From: a bacterium | GTDB taxonomy: Bacteria; Bacteroidota; Bacteroidia; Flavobacteriales; Schleiferiaceae | Direction of reading: 5' to 3' | NCBI GenBank assembly: GCA_016125155.1 | Contig: WGMI01000012.1 | Location: forward strand, 1 to 64,000 | Length of the DNA: 64,000 bases | In this document: positions 54,013-61,609 of the stretch, piece after piece | How the letters are laid out: each line of letters starts with the position of its first letter | Position numbering within the stretch: the stretch's first letter is position 1 | Translations under genes and position numbers: made by a program | Notes under the pieces: generated by a model | What the model was told of the DNA's origin: nothing | Databases searched by the model: none | Seen by the model: the letters and a program-made list of their open reading frames with translations, nothing else

Positions 54013-55215
54013 TCAGGGTAGGGGCTCGGCTATCCAAAGCTCCGCTTGTCCTTGAGCGTTGCGAAACCCCACCAATCGATTTTGTCCACCGGGGAGGAGA
54101 TGGTGCTGTTTTCGAAGGGCCTCGGCCTTTTCTGGAAAATTGCGCAACAGGGGTTCAAGCGCGCTGCCCCGGTCTCGCTTGCGGTCGAAGGGGCGCAGTA
54201 GGCGGAACACCTTGCCGGGAAAGTTCTTTGGTGGAGAGGGGAACAGCATCCAATGGGTATTGGGTCCTGCCCATACTGCCTCGGGATAGTGCTGTCCTAG
54301 AGTCCCATACAACTGCATTTTGTGCAGAGCAGGAGCGGGGTCGGCCAGAAATGGGTATGAACCCATGGGGCGATTGGCTTCTGCAATGGTGCGACCACGA
54401 TCGGGTACGGTCCAGGGCGATTCGAATGGCACGAGGGGTGCGCCCAGAGCGGCCATCATCACCCTGCGTTGGGGATGCGATGGGGCAGGGGTAATATAGC
54501 GCAACATGAGCTCTTTGACTTCTCCGTTCCAGGACCAGGCCTCGGCCGCTTCGAGCCCGGTGTAGCCCAGTTTTCGGATGGCTTCGTCCGGATCGAACAT
54601 CGGGCTGAGTTTGATCTGAACCCGGGTGCCCCGATCTTTCCAAACCTCGATTTGGTCCACCGGATTGGGCTGGCAGTCTTCGAGCGATCGTACTTTCCGG
54701 TTTCCGGGACGTCGATCGGGGTCCGCATAGATCAGGTCATACCGCTCCGATGTGCGCTCCCAATGCGCCTCCGAGCTGATATGCACGGCGCGCACATTCA
54801 CTTCTAGCACGCGTGCATTGTGTTCGAGCGCCCGCGCCAAAATGGGATTGGTTTCGAGGGCCGTAACAACATAACCGCTTTGGGCCATGGCGACGGAATC
54901 GACGCCCAAACCAGCACACACATCGAGGGCCAGTCCCCCCGGTCCCCAGTCGATCTGCCGCGCCATTCCAAACGCGCTGCACTGTTCAGCCGAAAGGGGA
55001 AGCGGGCAAATCCAGCCCCGCTCGAACCAGTCCTCGGGGATTTTGTCTTGCAGTTTTCGCTCGTTGCCCATCCACAAGGCCCATTGCGATGCCGGCCAAC
55101 GACCGCTGTATTTCAACAAGAGCTTTTGGGGAGAAACCTCGGAATGGCGTTTTCGAAAATCGAGATAAGCCCCCACTCCTTCCTGTAGAACTCGTTCAAA
55201 GTCCGAAAGTTCCAT
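54013..55215 (-). CDS. Class I SAM-dependent methyltransferase, THUMP-like
   Basis: The 400-aa product has an N-terminal ~90-residue helical domain, a Rossmann SAM-binding domain with motif I LALDVCAGLGVDSVAMAQSG (about residue 98) and YDLIYADPDRRPGNRK resembling the DPPR-like motif IV of nucleic-acid methyltransferases, and a C-terminal THUMP-like domain (about 310-400). It probably modifies RNA; the position is unknown. It begins 7 bp after the AI-2E-type transporter gene, as part of a minus-strand group. Confidence 0.82.
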   Translation of the reverse strand: MELSDFERVLQEGVGAYLDFRKRHSEVSPQKLLLKYSGRWPASQWALWMGNERKLQDKIPEDWFERGWICPLPLSAEQCSAFGMARQIDWGPGGLALDVCAGLGVDSVAMAQSGYVVTALETNPILARALEHNARVLEVNVRAVHISSEAHWERTSERYDLIYADPDRRPGNRKVRSLEDCQPNPVDQIEVWKDRGTRVQIKLSPMFDPDEAIRKLGYTGLEAAEAWSWNGEVKELMLRYITPAPSHPQRRVMMAALGAPLVPFESPWTVPDRGRTIAEANRPMGSYPFLADPAPALHKMQLYGTLGQHYPEAVWAGPNTHWMLFPSPPKNFPGKVFRLLRPFDRKRDRGSALEPLLRNFPEKAEALRKQHHLLPGGQNRLVGFRNAQGQAELWIAEPLP

Positions 55216-55222
55216 TGCCGGA

Positions 55223-56323
55223 CTAGACGTCTTCGGTCAATTTTTGTACAATGCGCACTTCGCTGAGAAATTCTTTGGCCACGATTCGGGCAAAGGAGTA
55301 CAGAGGCACCGCGACGACCATCGATAGCAAACCGCCCAAACTCCCCGCCGCTAGAATAACCAAAAAAATCTCGAGGGGATGCGCTTGGACGCTGTTCGAG
55401 AAGATCAAGGGTTGGAACAGCATATTGTCGAGCATTTGGGCCGCCGTAAAGACCAGGGCGGTGCGCACCAGAAGCGGAAACACCTGGGTGGCAAATTCTT
55501 GGTCGAGGTTTTGGAGCAGGGCCACCGAGAGACCGACCAACGCGCCGAGCAAGGGGCCGACGTAGGGCACAATGTTCAGCAAGCCCGCAAAAACAGCCAC
55601 AAACAACACCTCCCTATAACCGACCAGTTTGAGCCCTACACCAATCAAAACGGCATTGATGCTGATTTGAATGAGCAGTCCGATGAAATAGCGCGAGAGC
55701 AAATTCTTGGTTTTGGTCGTGATCCTCTGGAGCTTTTCGCTCTCTTCTTCCTTGAACAACGAGAACAACATCGAGCGTGCCAATCCTTCTTCTTTGAGAA
55801 AGAAGAACGCAATAAAGAGAATGGAAAAAAGCGCGGCCGAAAAACTTCCGAACCACGAGCCCAAACTGCTTAAAATATTTCCTATGTCGTTGAAATTGAG
55901 ATGGCTCATGGCCATATTCCTCAATTCGTTCGGATCGATGTCGATGTGGTAGCGATGGCTGAGGTTTTGAACGGTTTTGATCTGTTCCTGAGCGTAGTTC
56001 CACAGGTGGACATAATCGACCTGCCCCAAACGGGACAATTCCCGCAACAGCCCGGGCACCAACAATAAGATCAGCGCGGCAAATACCCCTAGCTGTACGG
56101 CGATCACCACGAGCGCCGCCAGCGCATCGGGAAATTTCCACCCCCGAATGCGAATTCGCTTCAGGGCGGTGCACAGGGGGCTGCCTATAAACGCGAGAAT
56201 GGCGGAGGCGATGAGGTAGAACAACAACACCTGCAGGCGATACAGCAAATAGACCGCACAGGCCAAAAGCAAGAGGGTGAGTACTGTGCGAACTCCTTGT
56301 GTGAGTTTGAACCACGAAGCCAT
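55223..56323 (-). CDS. AI-2E family transporter (PerM/TqsA-like)
   Basis: The 366-aa inner-membrane protein has about 8 transmembrane helices and AI-2E family features: an FLYLIASAILAFIG-like stretch near residue 40 (read as LFYLIASAILAFIGSPLC), a loop of about 70 residues (about 120-190), NIVPYVGPLLGALVGLSVAL near residue 250, and QPLIFSNSVQAHPLEIFLVI near residue 305. Members export autoinducers or act as Na+/H+-linked transporters; the substrate is open. The ATG at 56323 is preferred; the frame opens at 56392 but overlaps the LOG gene. The 65-bp gap upstream may hold a promoter. Confidence 0.85.
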   Translation of the reverse strand: MASWFKLTQGVRTVLTLLLLACAVYLLYRLQVLLFYLIASAILAFIGSPLCTALKRIRIRGWKFPDALAALVVIAVQLGVFAALILLLVPGLLRELSRLGQVDYVHLWNYAQEQIKTVQNLSHRYHIDIDPNELRNMAMSHLNFNDIGNILSSLGSWFGSFSAALFSILFIAFFFLKEEGLARSMLFSLFKEEESEKLQRITTKTKNLLSRYFIGLLIQISINAVLIGVGLKLVGYREVLFVAVFAGLLNIVPYVGPLLGALVGLSVALLQNLDQEFATQVFPLLVRTALVFTAAQMLDNMLFQPLIFSNSVQAHPLEIFLVILAAGSLGGLLSMVVAVPLYSFARIVAKEFLSEVRIVQKLTEDV

Positions 56324-56388
56324 ACCGTTCTGAAATGAGGTTGAACAATGCTCGGTTTCCCTTGTGTCGAACTGGACTGGGACGAAGA

Positions 56389-57102
56389 TCAAAAATTCGG
56401 CTTCAACAAATACCGACCGTAGAATTCATCGATGATGGCGCACACCTCGGCCGGGGTATCGGCCAGGTGAAACAGGTGGAGGTCTTCTGGACTGATGTTG
56501 GCGTGCCGATCGAGCAGCACGGTTTTAAACCAATCGACCAGCCCACTCCAAAAGGCTCTTCCGACCAGAATGATCGGGAATCGGCCAATCTTGTTGGTCT
56601 GAATGAGGGTCAAGGCTTCGAACAACTCGTCCAGGGTGCCAAATCCGCCGGGCATGACCACAAACCCTTGAGAATACTTGACAAACATCACTTTGCGGAC
56701 AAAGAAGTAGTCGAATTGCAGGTTTTTATCGGAGTCGATGTATGGATTGCTCCCCTGTTCGAAGGGCAATTCGATGTTGAGCCCTACCGAAACACCGCCT
56801 CCTTCTTGGGCTCCGCGATTGCCCGCTTCCATGATGCCGGGGCCGCCTCCGGTAATGATGCCATAGCCCTTGCGCGTCAGGTCAAATGCGATGGACCGCG
56901 CCAGCGCGTAGTCGGGGTGCGACTCCGGGGTGCGGGCCGAACCAAACAGCGTAACGCAGGGGCCAATCCGCGCGAGGGTGTCGTAACCCTGCACAAACTC
57001 GCTCATAACCCGGAATATGCCCCAGGAGTCGGAGGTTTTGATTTCGTTCCAGGTCTTTTGCTCGAAAGCGTCTTTGACCTTGTCTTCTTGGTGATCCGTC
57101 AT
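56389..57102 (-). CDS. LOG-family (lysine decarboxylase-like) protein
   Basis: The 237-aa product belongs to the TIGR00730/LOG Rossmann family, with ITGGGPGIMEAGNRGAQEGG near residue 83 and the signature VMPGGFGTLDELFEALTLIQ near residue 157. Characterised members are phosphoribohydrolases that release nucleobases or cytokinins from nucleoside 5'-monophosphates; despite the old name they are not lysine decarboxylases. In bacteria the substrate is usually AMP-like. Divergent from the PgpH-like gene by 100 bp, with a candidate -7 box on each strand. Confidence 0.92.
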   Translation of the reverse strand: MTDHQEDKVKDAFEQKTWNEIKTSDSWGIFRVMSEFVQGYDTLARIGPCVTLFGSARTPESHPDYALARSIAFDLTRKGYGIITGGGPGIMEAGNRGAQEGGGVSVGLNIELPFEQGSNPYIDSDKNLQFDYFFVRKVMFVKYSQGFVVMPGGFGTLDELFEALTLIQTNKIGRFPIILVGRAFWSGLVDWFKTVLLDRHANISPEDLHLFHLADTPAEVCAIIDEFYGRYLLKPNF

Positions 57103-57107
57103 AGACC

Positions 57108-57115
57108 CGAAGGTA
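57108..57115 (-). promoter_or_regulatory. TACCTTCG box upstream of the LOG gene
   Basis: On the minus strand TACCTTCG lies 5 nt before the LOG ATG. Confidence 0.45.
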
Positions 57116-57189
57116 CATTGAGGCGTTCAAGTCGGGGAAGTAAGGGATGCTTTTTCCGCGACTCCCCATTTCCCTTGGTCTGCGCCCTG

Positions 57190-57197
57190 TACCTTCG
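57190..57197 (+). promoter_or_regulatory. TACCTTCG box upstream of the HD phosphohydrolase gene
   Basis: TACCTTCG lies 5 nt before the GTG start at 57203. It is the mirror image in position of the box on the divergent LOG gene. Confidence 0.45.
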
Positions 57198-57202
57198 CAA
57201 AT

Positions 57203-59098
57203 GTGAAAAAGTTTGGGAAAAAGTTTGGGTTCACGGACGGGTGGACTCCCCAGCTTCGCAAAGTGCAGTTGTGGGGCATGTTTGCCATTACTGCGGCTGT
57301 AGTTGTTTTGCTCTATCCCGACCAGCGTTCGTTTCGCTACCGGTACAAAATGGGGCATCGCTGGGAATACCGTGATTTGCAGGCGCCCTTCGACTTTGCC
57401 CTCCCCAAATCGGCCGATGAATGGAGCGCCGAGCAGCAAGCGGTTCGGTCCAACAGTCCCCTTATTTTTCGTTTGGAGTCTGATTCGGTCGCTGTCCTTC
57501 CCCGTTCTGGGGCCCCGTGGAAGTTGTCTGAAACCTCAGAAATCCCTCCTACGGATCGCGCTTTTGCTGTCCTTCGATGGGGAAATCAACTCTTGTCTCT
57601 GGGAGAACGCGCGGCCGCCTCAGAAGAAGGGGTGCTTTCAGTGGTTTGGGACGATAGTTTGAGCCAGGTGGTCGAGCGCGAAGCGCTGGCGGAAATGGTC
57701 CTCGACAAAGGCAAGGTGAGCAAAGGGACGTTGATCGTGGCCAAAGGAGAGCTGATCGACGCCGATACTTTTGAAAAACTGCAGGCGTTGAGAGCCGTCT
57801 TTCAGAGCGGAGGCCTGGAAGGAGGACTCCGTTGGAGCGAACGGCTCGGTATTTTGCTGCTCAGCTCGTTGTTGCTCTTTATGTTGTTCTTGTTTTTAAA
57901 GCACTTTCGGCCGTCTGTCCTTCAGGATTTTTCTGGAATCGCCTTGATCTTGACGACCTGGATCTTCGTAGTGGGCATTTGTCGTTTGACTTTGAGCTTC
58001 GGAGTGGACTATTTGTTGCTGGCACCGATCCCGATTCTTCCCATCGTTTTGAGGGCCTTTTTCGACACGCGGTTGGCGCTGTTTGTGCATATGTTGGCCA
58101 TTTTGTCCGTAGGGTTGATGGCTCCCGATGGATTGCTCTTTGTCATTCTGCACTTTATCGCGGGCTTTTACGCTATTGTGTCCGTAAGTTTTTTGTATCG
58201 AAGGGCGCAGTTGTTCCTGTCTTTGATGAAGATTTTGGTCATCTATGGTTTGGTCTTTATCGGGTTGGTGTTGTTCCGTTCGCAGTCGTTGGAGGTCATT
58301 GAGGGTCGACAGTTTTTGTTGTTGAGCGCCAATGCGGTGATGGTTTTGTTCGCATTCCCGATGATTTATGCCTTCGAAAAGGCATTCGGCATGGTAAGCG
58401 ATTTGTCGCTGTTTGAATTGACCGACACCAATTCTCCGCTGTTGCGGGAGTTGGCCGAGCGGGCTCCGGGGACGTTTCAGCACTCGCTCCAGGTGGCCAA
58501 CTTGTGCGAAGCCGCGGTGGCTGCGATCCACGGCAATCCGCTCTTGGCCCGGGCCGGAGCCCTCTACCACGACATTGGGAAAATGAAAAACCCTTTTTAC
58601 TTCGTTGAGAATCAAACCACGGGGGTCAACCCCCACGACGAATTGCGCTTTGAAGAGAGTGCCGAGATCATCGTGGGCCACGTAAAAGAGGGCATTCGTT
58701 TGGCGCGTCAGCGAAATCTCCCGGAGCGGTTGATCGAATTTATTCGCACCCACCACGGGACCTCAACAGTACAGTATTTCTACCGAAGACACGTGCGCGA
58801 TTTTCCCGATGCCGAAGTGGACTTGAAGCGCTTTAGTTACCCCGGTCCCAAGCCGTTTTCAAAGGAAACGGGGGTGCTGATGATGGCCGATAGTGTGGAA
58901 GCAGCCAGCCGCAGCTTGCCCCAGCGCGACAAAGAATCGCTGGATGAATTGGTCGAGGCGATTGTGGCGCATCAAATGGGAGAAGGGCAATTGGACGAGA
59001 GCGATTTGAGTTTGAAGGAAATTGGTTTGGTCAAGGAGATATTCAAGCGCAAACTCCGCGATGTCTACCACTTTCGCGTGGCTTACACGGGCGTTTAA
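57203..59098 (+). CDS. PgpH-like 7TM HD phosphohydrolase
   Basis: The 631-aa product has an N-terminal membrane helix, a periplasmic 7TMR-HDED-like domain (about 40-205), seven transmembrane helices (about 210-405), and a cytoplasmic HD domain with RAPGTFQHSLQVANLCEAAV, the metal-binding YHDIGK, and IRTHHGTSTVQYFY. Characterised PgpH proteins degrade cyclic di-AMP; this one probably does too. The start is GTG, because the overlapping ATG two bases earlier reads into an immediate stop. Single gene, followed by tRNA genes. Confidence 0.93.
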   Translation: MKKFGKKFGFTDGWTPQLRKVQLWGMFAITAAVVVLLYPDQRSFRYRYKMGHRWEYRDLQAPFDFALPKSADEWSAEQQAVRSNSPLIFRLESDSVAVLPRSGAPWKLSETSEIPPTDRAFAVLRWGNQLLSLGERAAASEEGVLSVVWDDSLSQVVEREALAEMVLDKGKVSKGTLIVAKGELIDADTFEKLQALRAVFQSGGLEGGLRWSERLGILLLSSLLLFMLFLFLKHFRPSVLQDFSGIALILTTWIFVVGICRLTLSFGVDYLLLAPIPILPIVLRAFFDTRLALFVHMLAILSVGLMAPDGLLFVILHFIAGFYAIVSVSFLYRRAQLFLSLMKILVIYGLVFIGLVLFRSQSLEVIEGRQFLLLSANAVMVLFAFPMIYAFEKAFGMVSDLSLFELTDTNSPLLRELAERAPGTFQHSLQVANLCEAAVAAIHGNPLLARAGALYHDIGKMKNPFYFVENQTTGVNPHDELRFEESAEIIVGHVKEGIRLARQRNLPERLIEFIRTHHGTSTVQYFYRRHVRDFPDAEVDLKRFSYPGPKPFSKETGVLMMADSVEAASRSLPQRDKESLDELVEAIVAHQMGEGQLDESDLSLKEIGLVKEIFKRKLRDVYHFRVAYTGV

Positions 59099-59138
59099 AG
59101 TGTCATCGGATTTTTTCGTTCAGTTGAGGTGAATGCGC

Positions 59139-59146
59139 TATTTTCG
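59139..59146 (+). promoter_or_regulatory. TATTTTCG box upstream of the tRNA pair
   Basis: TATTTTCG matches TAnnTT(T/C)G and lies 67 nt before the tRNA-Ser 5' end in the 115-bp gap after the HD phosphohydrolase gene. Confidence 0.35.
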
Positions 59147-59213
59147 CGGTTCGCTTGCAACAACGGACTGGAGGGAATGCTCTGCACCGTTGGTTTTGGG
59201 TGGACGACGTTCC

Positions 59214-59300
59214 GGTGAGGTGGGTGAGTGGCTTAAACCAGCAGTTTGCTAAACTGCCGTACGGGAAACTGTACCGGGGGTTCGAATCCCCCCTTCACCG
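59214..59300 (+). tRNA. tRNA-Ser (anticodon GCT)
   Basis: The 87-nt class II tRNA has acceptor GGTGAGG paired with CTTCACC, a GCAGT-TTGCTAA-ACTGC anticodon arm with GCT, a long variable arm (TACGGGAAACTGTA region), and a GGGGGTTCGAATCCCCC T arm. It reads AGC/AGT. The CCA end is not encoded. Confidence 0.97.
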
Positions 59301-59354
59301 CCGGTTCAAGACCGCAGAACCCCGCTCCCGTGGCGGGGTTTGTTATTTGCTCGG

Positions 59355-59428
59355 CGGGGTGTAGCGTAGCCCGGTATCGCGCCTGCTTTGGGAGCAGGAG
59401 GCCGTCAGTTCGAATCTGGCCACCCCGA
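59355..59428 (+). tRNA. tRNA-Pro (anticodon TGG)
   Basis: The 74-nt tRNA has acceptor CGGGGTG paired with CACCCCG, anticodon arm CCTGC-TTTGGGA-GCAGG with TGG, and T arm GGCCGTCAGTTCGAATCTGGCC-like; discriminator A, no encoded CCA. It is 54 nt after tRNA-Ser. Confidence 0.97.
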
Positions 59429-59446
59429 CAAACACTGCGCCGCCTC

Positions 59447-59548
59447 TTGGAGCGCAGCTCCAATCAAGGCCCTCTGGCGATTCGAAAGCAAGCTTGCTTG
59501 CATTGAGAAACGCTGAGGGCCTTGAATTTTGGGCCTTCGGCCCAAAAT
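59447..59548. repeat. Three abutting hairpins
   Basis: Hairpin 1 is TTGGAG-CGCAG-CTCCAA (59447-59463). Hairpin 2 has TCAAGGCCCTC (59464-59474) paired with GAGGGCCTTGA (59515-59525), with palindrome AGCAAGCTTGCT in its loop. Hairpin 3 is ATTTTGGGC-C(TTCG)G-GCCCAAAAT (59526-59548), a stable UUCG tetraloop form if read as RNA. The three touch end to end. Confidence 0.6.
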
Positions 59549-59560
59549 GAGGCGCAGGTG

Positions 59561-59639
59561 TAGTCCCAACCCCCGCGGCAGATCGCCGAGAGCGCTACGC
59601 GGGAGGCAATCTGAAGGCAACAGAAATTTCTGGGGACTA
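59561..59639 (+). ncRNA. Candidate pseudoknotted RNA
   Basis: Outer stem TAGTCCC (59561-59567) with GGGACTA (59633-59639). Inside, CCCGCG (59572-59577) pairs with CGCGGG (59598-59603), and CAGAT (59579-59583) in its loop can pair with ATCTG (59609-59613) outside, with a further GCC/GGC extension across one mismatch, forming an H-type pseudoknot. I do not recognise a known class such as tmRNA, RNase P or SRP RNA. Strand is a guess because the stems are symmetric. Confidence 0.3.
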
Positions 59640-59926
59640 TGTGAAAATGGGCGATCCAGTTGTAACGACATCCATAACAATGCGAAATCCCACAGGGCAG
59701 ACTTAAGTTCGTTCAAGAGGTTTTTTTGTGGGCCACCGTGCCGGAGTGAGTTAATTCCACTATAGATCAACGAGTTGTACGGCTACCCAGGTGTTTAAGG
59801 CCTCTCGACTAGGGATCCATGCAACACCGAGGCTCACCCAACTGCCACAGCCAGTGTGCCTTGCGGAATGACCTCGGCCAAAGGCCGTCAACCATAAGTT
59901 CCGCTTAAAAAAGCTCGTTTCTTTCC

Positions 59927-59956
59927 TTCTTTCTTTGGAGCAGCAAAGAAAGAAGC
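59927..59956. repeat. 12-bp perfect hairpin
   Basis: CTTCTTTCTTTG, loop GAGCAG, CAAAGAAAGAAG. A purine/pyrimidine-biased stem of this length without a T-run is not a standard terminator. Confidence 0.6.
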
Positions 59957-60127
59957 CCTCCGCACTTTTTTTTCACCAACGGACACGGAGTCTTGCACCA
60001 TGGTGCGGGGCACCTGCCGAGTCGTAGAGCGGGAATGAACAGCGCAGGCGAGCTTTGAATAGTCATCGGCGTAGCCGGAAGACTTCGACCCAAAGGCCCG
60101 GGTTTACCTTGGAAGACTCTGGTTGAA

Positions 60128-60376
60128 TTAGTCAATTGTAGGTTGTATCTCAGGAAAAGGGAAGGCCTCAATTGAATGAGAAAACATCTCTCCCCAGAAA
60201 TATCCCGTGACCCCATTTCCCTCGTATTCGGGAATTTCCCCTTCAACTATTTGCGCAACTGGGTATCGAATAGTCCATCCTAAGCGAAGCGCACTATGCG
60301 TCTCCACTATCCGCGGGTATTCAACCGTTACCCCCCCAACAACGCGCGCATCGGGGTCCAGTAATACCGAACCCAT
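60128..60376 (-). CDS. Hypothetical short protein overlapping the AHSA1-like gene
   Basis: An open frame of 82 codons from an ATG at 60376 overlaps the end of the next upstream gene by 49 bp in another frame. Its translation (RLGWTIRYPVAQIVEGEIPE, NGVTGYFWGEMFSH) has a plausible acidic, aromatic composition but matches no family I know. It may be real, a shadow of the AHSA1 frame, or a decayed gene. Confidence 0.3.
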   Translation of the reverse strand: MGSVLLDPDARVVGGVTVEYPRIVETHSALRLGWTIRYPVAQIVEGEIPEYEGNGVTGYFWGEMFSHSIEAFPFPEIQPTID

Positions 60377-60753
60377 CCATTGCTCAGAGACTCCAAATGC
60401 GGCTCGGGAACATCCCATTGTGTGAATTCAATGCGACAATAGACCGAGTCCAAACCGATCTCTTCGACGAATTCGAAACGGCACTTCGAAACATGGGAAT
60501 CGGGCCAGTGTTCTTCGCGAAAAATCCACTCCTGAACCAGCAGTACCGGAGGCTCTCGCTCGAGGGTAGTTCCTGTGCAATACCCGTCGAACAAGAAAAA
60601 AGACCCCCCCACCTCTTCCTCCCAAAAGCAGGACGCTCCCGTAATGTTTGCTTGCCCCAGAGCTGTGGCAAACAGCGCCCACACCGCAGCGGGCCGGGCG
60701 TCGAACCGAATGGATTGGCGAATACTGCCGGTATTGAAATTGCTGGAAATCAA
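60328..60753 (-). CDS. AHSA1-type START/SRPBCC domain protein
   Basis: The 141-aa product resembles the Activator-of-Hsp90-ATPase-homologue-1-like branch of the SRPBCC superfamily: RQSIRFDARPAAVWALFATA, a glycine-rich GGSFFLFDGYCTGTTLE strand, VLLVQEWIFREEHWP, and C-terminal LESLSNGWVRYYWTPMRALL. These small proteins bind hydrophobic ligands, but the ligand is unknown. It stands after the structured tRNA-proximal region with no obvious partner. Confidence 0.82.
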   Translation of the reverse strand: MISSNFNTGSIRQSIRFDARPAAVWALFATALGQANITGASCFWEEEVGGSFFLFDGYCTGTTLEREPPVLLVQEWIFREEHWPDSHVSKCRFEFVEEIGLDSVYCRIEFTQWDVPEPHLESLSNGWVRYYWTPMRALLGG

Positions 60754-60870
60754 TGAGTATACTACTGTATAATAAAGATGCGATTTTCAATCCACCGCGC
60801 CTGATTGCCATCCAGTTCAAACCGATTCTAGAGAATACGCCCGGAAACTCCACCCAATAGGGCAGGACCG

Positions 60871-60878
60871 TACCTTCG
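60871..60878 (+). promoter_or_regulatory. TACCTTCG box upstream of the YjdM-like gene
   Basis: TACCTTCG lies 20 nt before the ATG at 60899. Confidence 0.45.
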
Positions 60879-60898
60879 GTGCTGCGAACGCCCTTGGA

Positions 60899-61240
60899 AT
60901 GAACGACCCAATGATGCCCTGTCCCGAATGCGAATCGCCCTACGGTTATGCCGTTCAAGACGATTTTTATACCTGCCCTGAATGCAGTTTTGAGTGGAAT
61001 CCTGCTCAGGTCTCGATCGAAAGCGCGCCCCCAGTGTTCGATGCCAATGGACAGATTCTGGCCGATGGCGACAGCGTCATCGTACTGAAAAACCTTCCGG
61101 TCAAAGGCGCCTCAGGACCCATCAAAGCGGGCACCAAGGTCAAGAACATCCGTCTGGTCGAAGGCGATCACAACATCGACTGTAAAATTGACGGTTTTGG
61201 GGCCATGGCCTTGAAGTCTGAATTTGTGCGCAAAGCCTAG
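60899..61240 (+). CDS. yjdM: YjdM/PhnA-family zinc ribbon protein
   Basis: The 113-aa product has an N-terminal zinc ribbon with two CXXC pairs ([22 protein letters not shown]) and a KOW/SH3-like beta domain, with [20 protein letters not shown] and [20 protein letters not shown]. It matches the family formerly named 'alkylphosphonate utilization PhnA', although its true role is not settled. Length is typical. No phosphonate genes are nearby. It is convergent with the small membrane protein downstream. Confidence 0.92.
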   Translation: MNDPMMPCPECESPYGYAVQDDFYTCPECSFEWNPAQVSIESAPPVFDANGQILADGDSVIVLKNLPVKGASGPIKAGTKVKNIRLVEGDHNIDCKIDGFGAMALKSEFVRKA

Positions 61241-61264
61241 GGCTGGCATTTCAGGAATTGCGCA

Positions 61265-61570
61265 TCAATCGGGGCGCAACCCAAGCATCAAGGCAGCCAC
61301 ACCCCAGAAAAGGAAGGCGCAGACAAACAAGGGAATGATCCCGTATCTCAAGAGCCCGGGCAAGGCGCGTAGAGCGGGAAAGAGGGCGTACAATCCCGCG
61401 AACAGGGGAAGCGCATAAACCGCAAACATGAGCCAATTGCCCATAGACTGCATCCAGCGCAAGTCGTTGTACCCCTCGTCCAAGGAGAACAAGACCCCTG
61501 TAAAACCCAAGGACCAAAGGACACTGAGAACCCAACGCGACGGATGGGCCAAGGGTGTTGTGATGTTCAT
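61265..61570 (-). CDS. Small membrane protein of unknown function
   Basis: The 101-aa product has three hydrophobic helices: WVLSVLWSLGFTGVLFSLDE, NWLMFAVYALPLFAGLYALF and IPLFVCAFLFWGVAALMLGL. I do not recognise the family. The ATG at 61570 begins MNITTPLAHPSRW; the frame opens 6 codons earlier at a TTG. It lies 39 bp downstream of the DUF502 gene on the same strand and could be the last gene of that operon. Confidence 0.6.
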   Translation of the reverse strand: MNITTPLAHPSRWVLSVLWSLGFTGVLFSLDEGYNDLRWMQSMGNWLMFAVYALPLFAGLYALFPALRALPGLLRYGIIPLFVCAFLFWGVAALMLGLRPD

Positions 61571-61609
61571 CGATGATAGAACGTTCAAGGAACGGATTTC
61601 GCGTCCCTT

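Larger units (their letters stand above)
59429..60127. other. Structured, apparently non-coding region after the tRNA genes
   Basis: I see no convincing gene in these ~700 bp; short open frames on both strands look random and low in similarity. Instead there are many hairpins: three abutting ones at 59447-59548, a possible pseudoknot at 59561-59639, CGGCC-AAAA-GGCCG (59875-59888), a 12-bp hairpin at 59927-59956 and the palindrome GCACCATGGTGC (59996-60007). It could be one or more ncRNAs or a decayed mobile element at a tRNA integration site. Confidence 0.5.

Noticed and set aside
59155-59770. Open frames across the tRNA genes and the structured region
   Set aside because: They read through tRNA-Ser and tRNA-Pro or through the hairpins and have no family resemblance.
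59429-60127. tmRNA, RNase P RNA or group II intron
   Set aside because: The hallmark sequences I know (the tmRNA tRNA-like ends and tag frame, the RNase P core, or an intron domain V hairpin) are not visible.
59905-60246. A 113-codon minus-strand frame
   Set aside because: Crosses the 12-bp hairpin and the palindrome, is biased toward Lys/Leu/Pro, and shows no domain.
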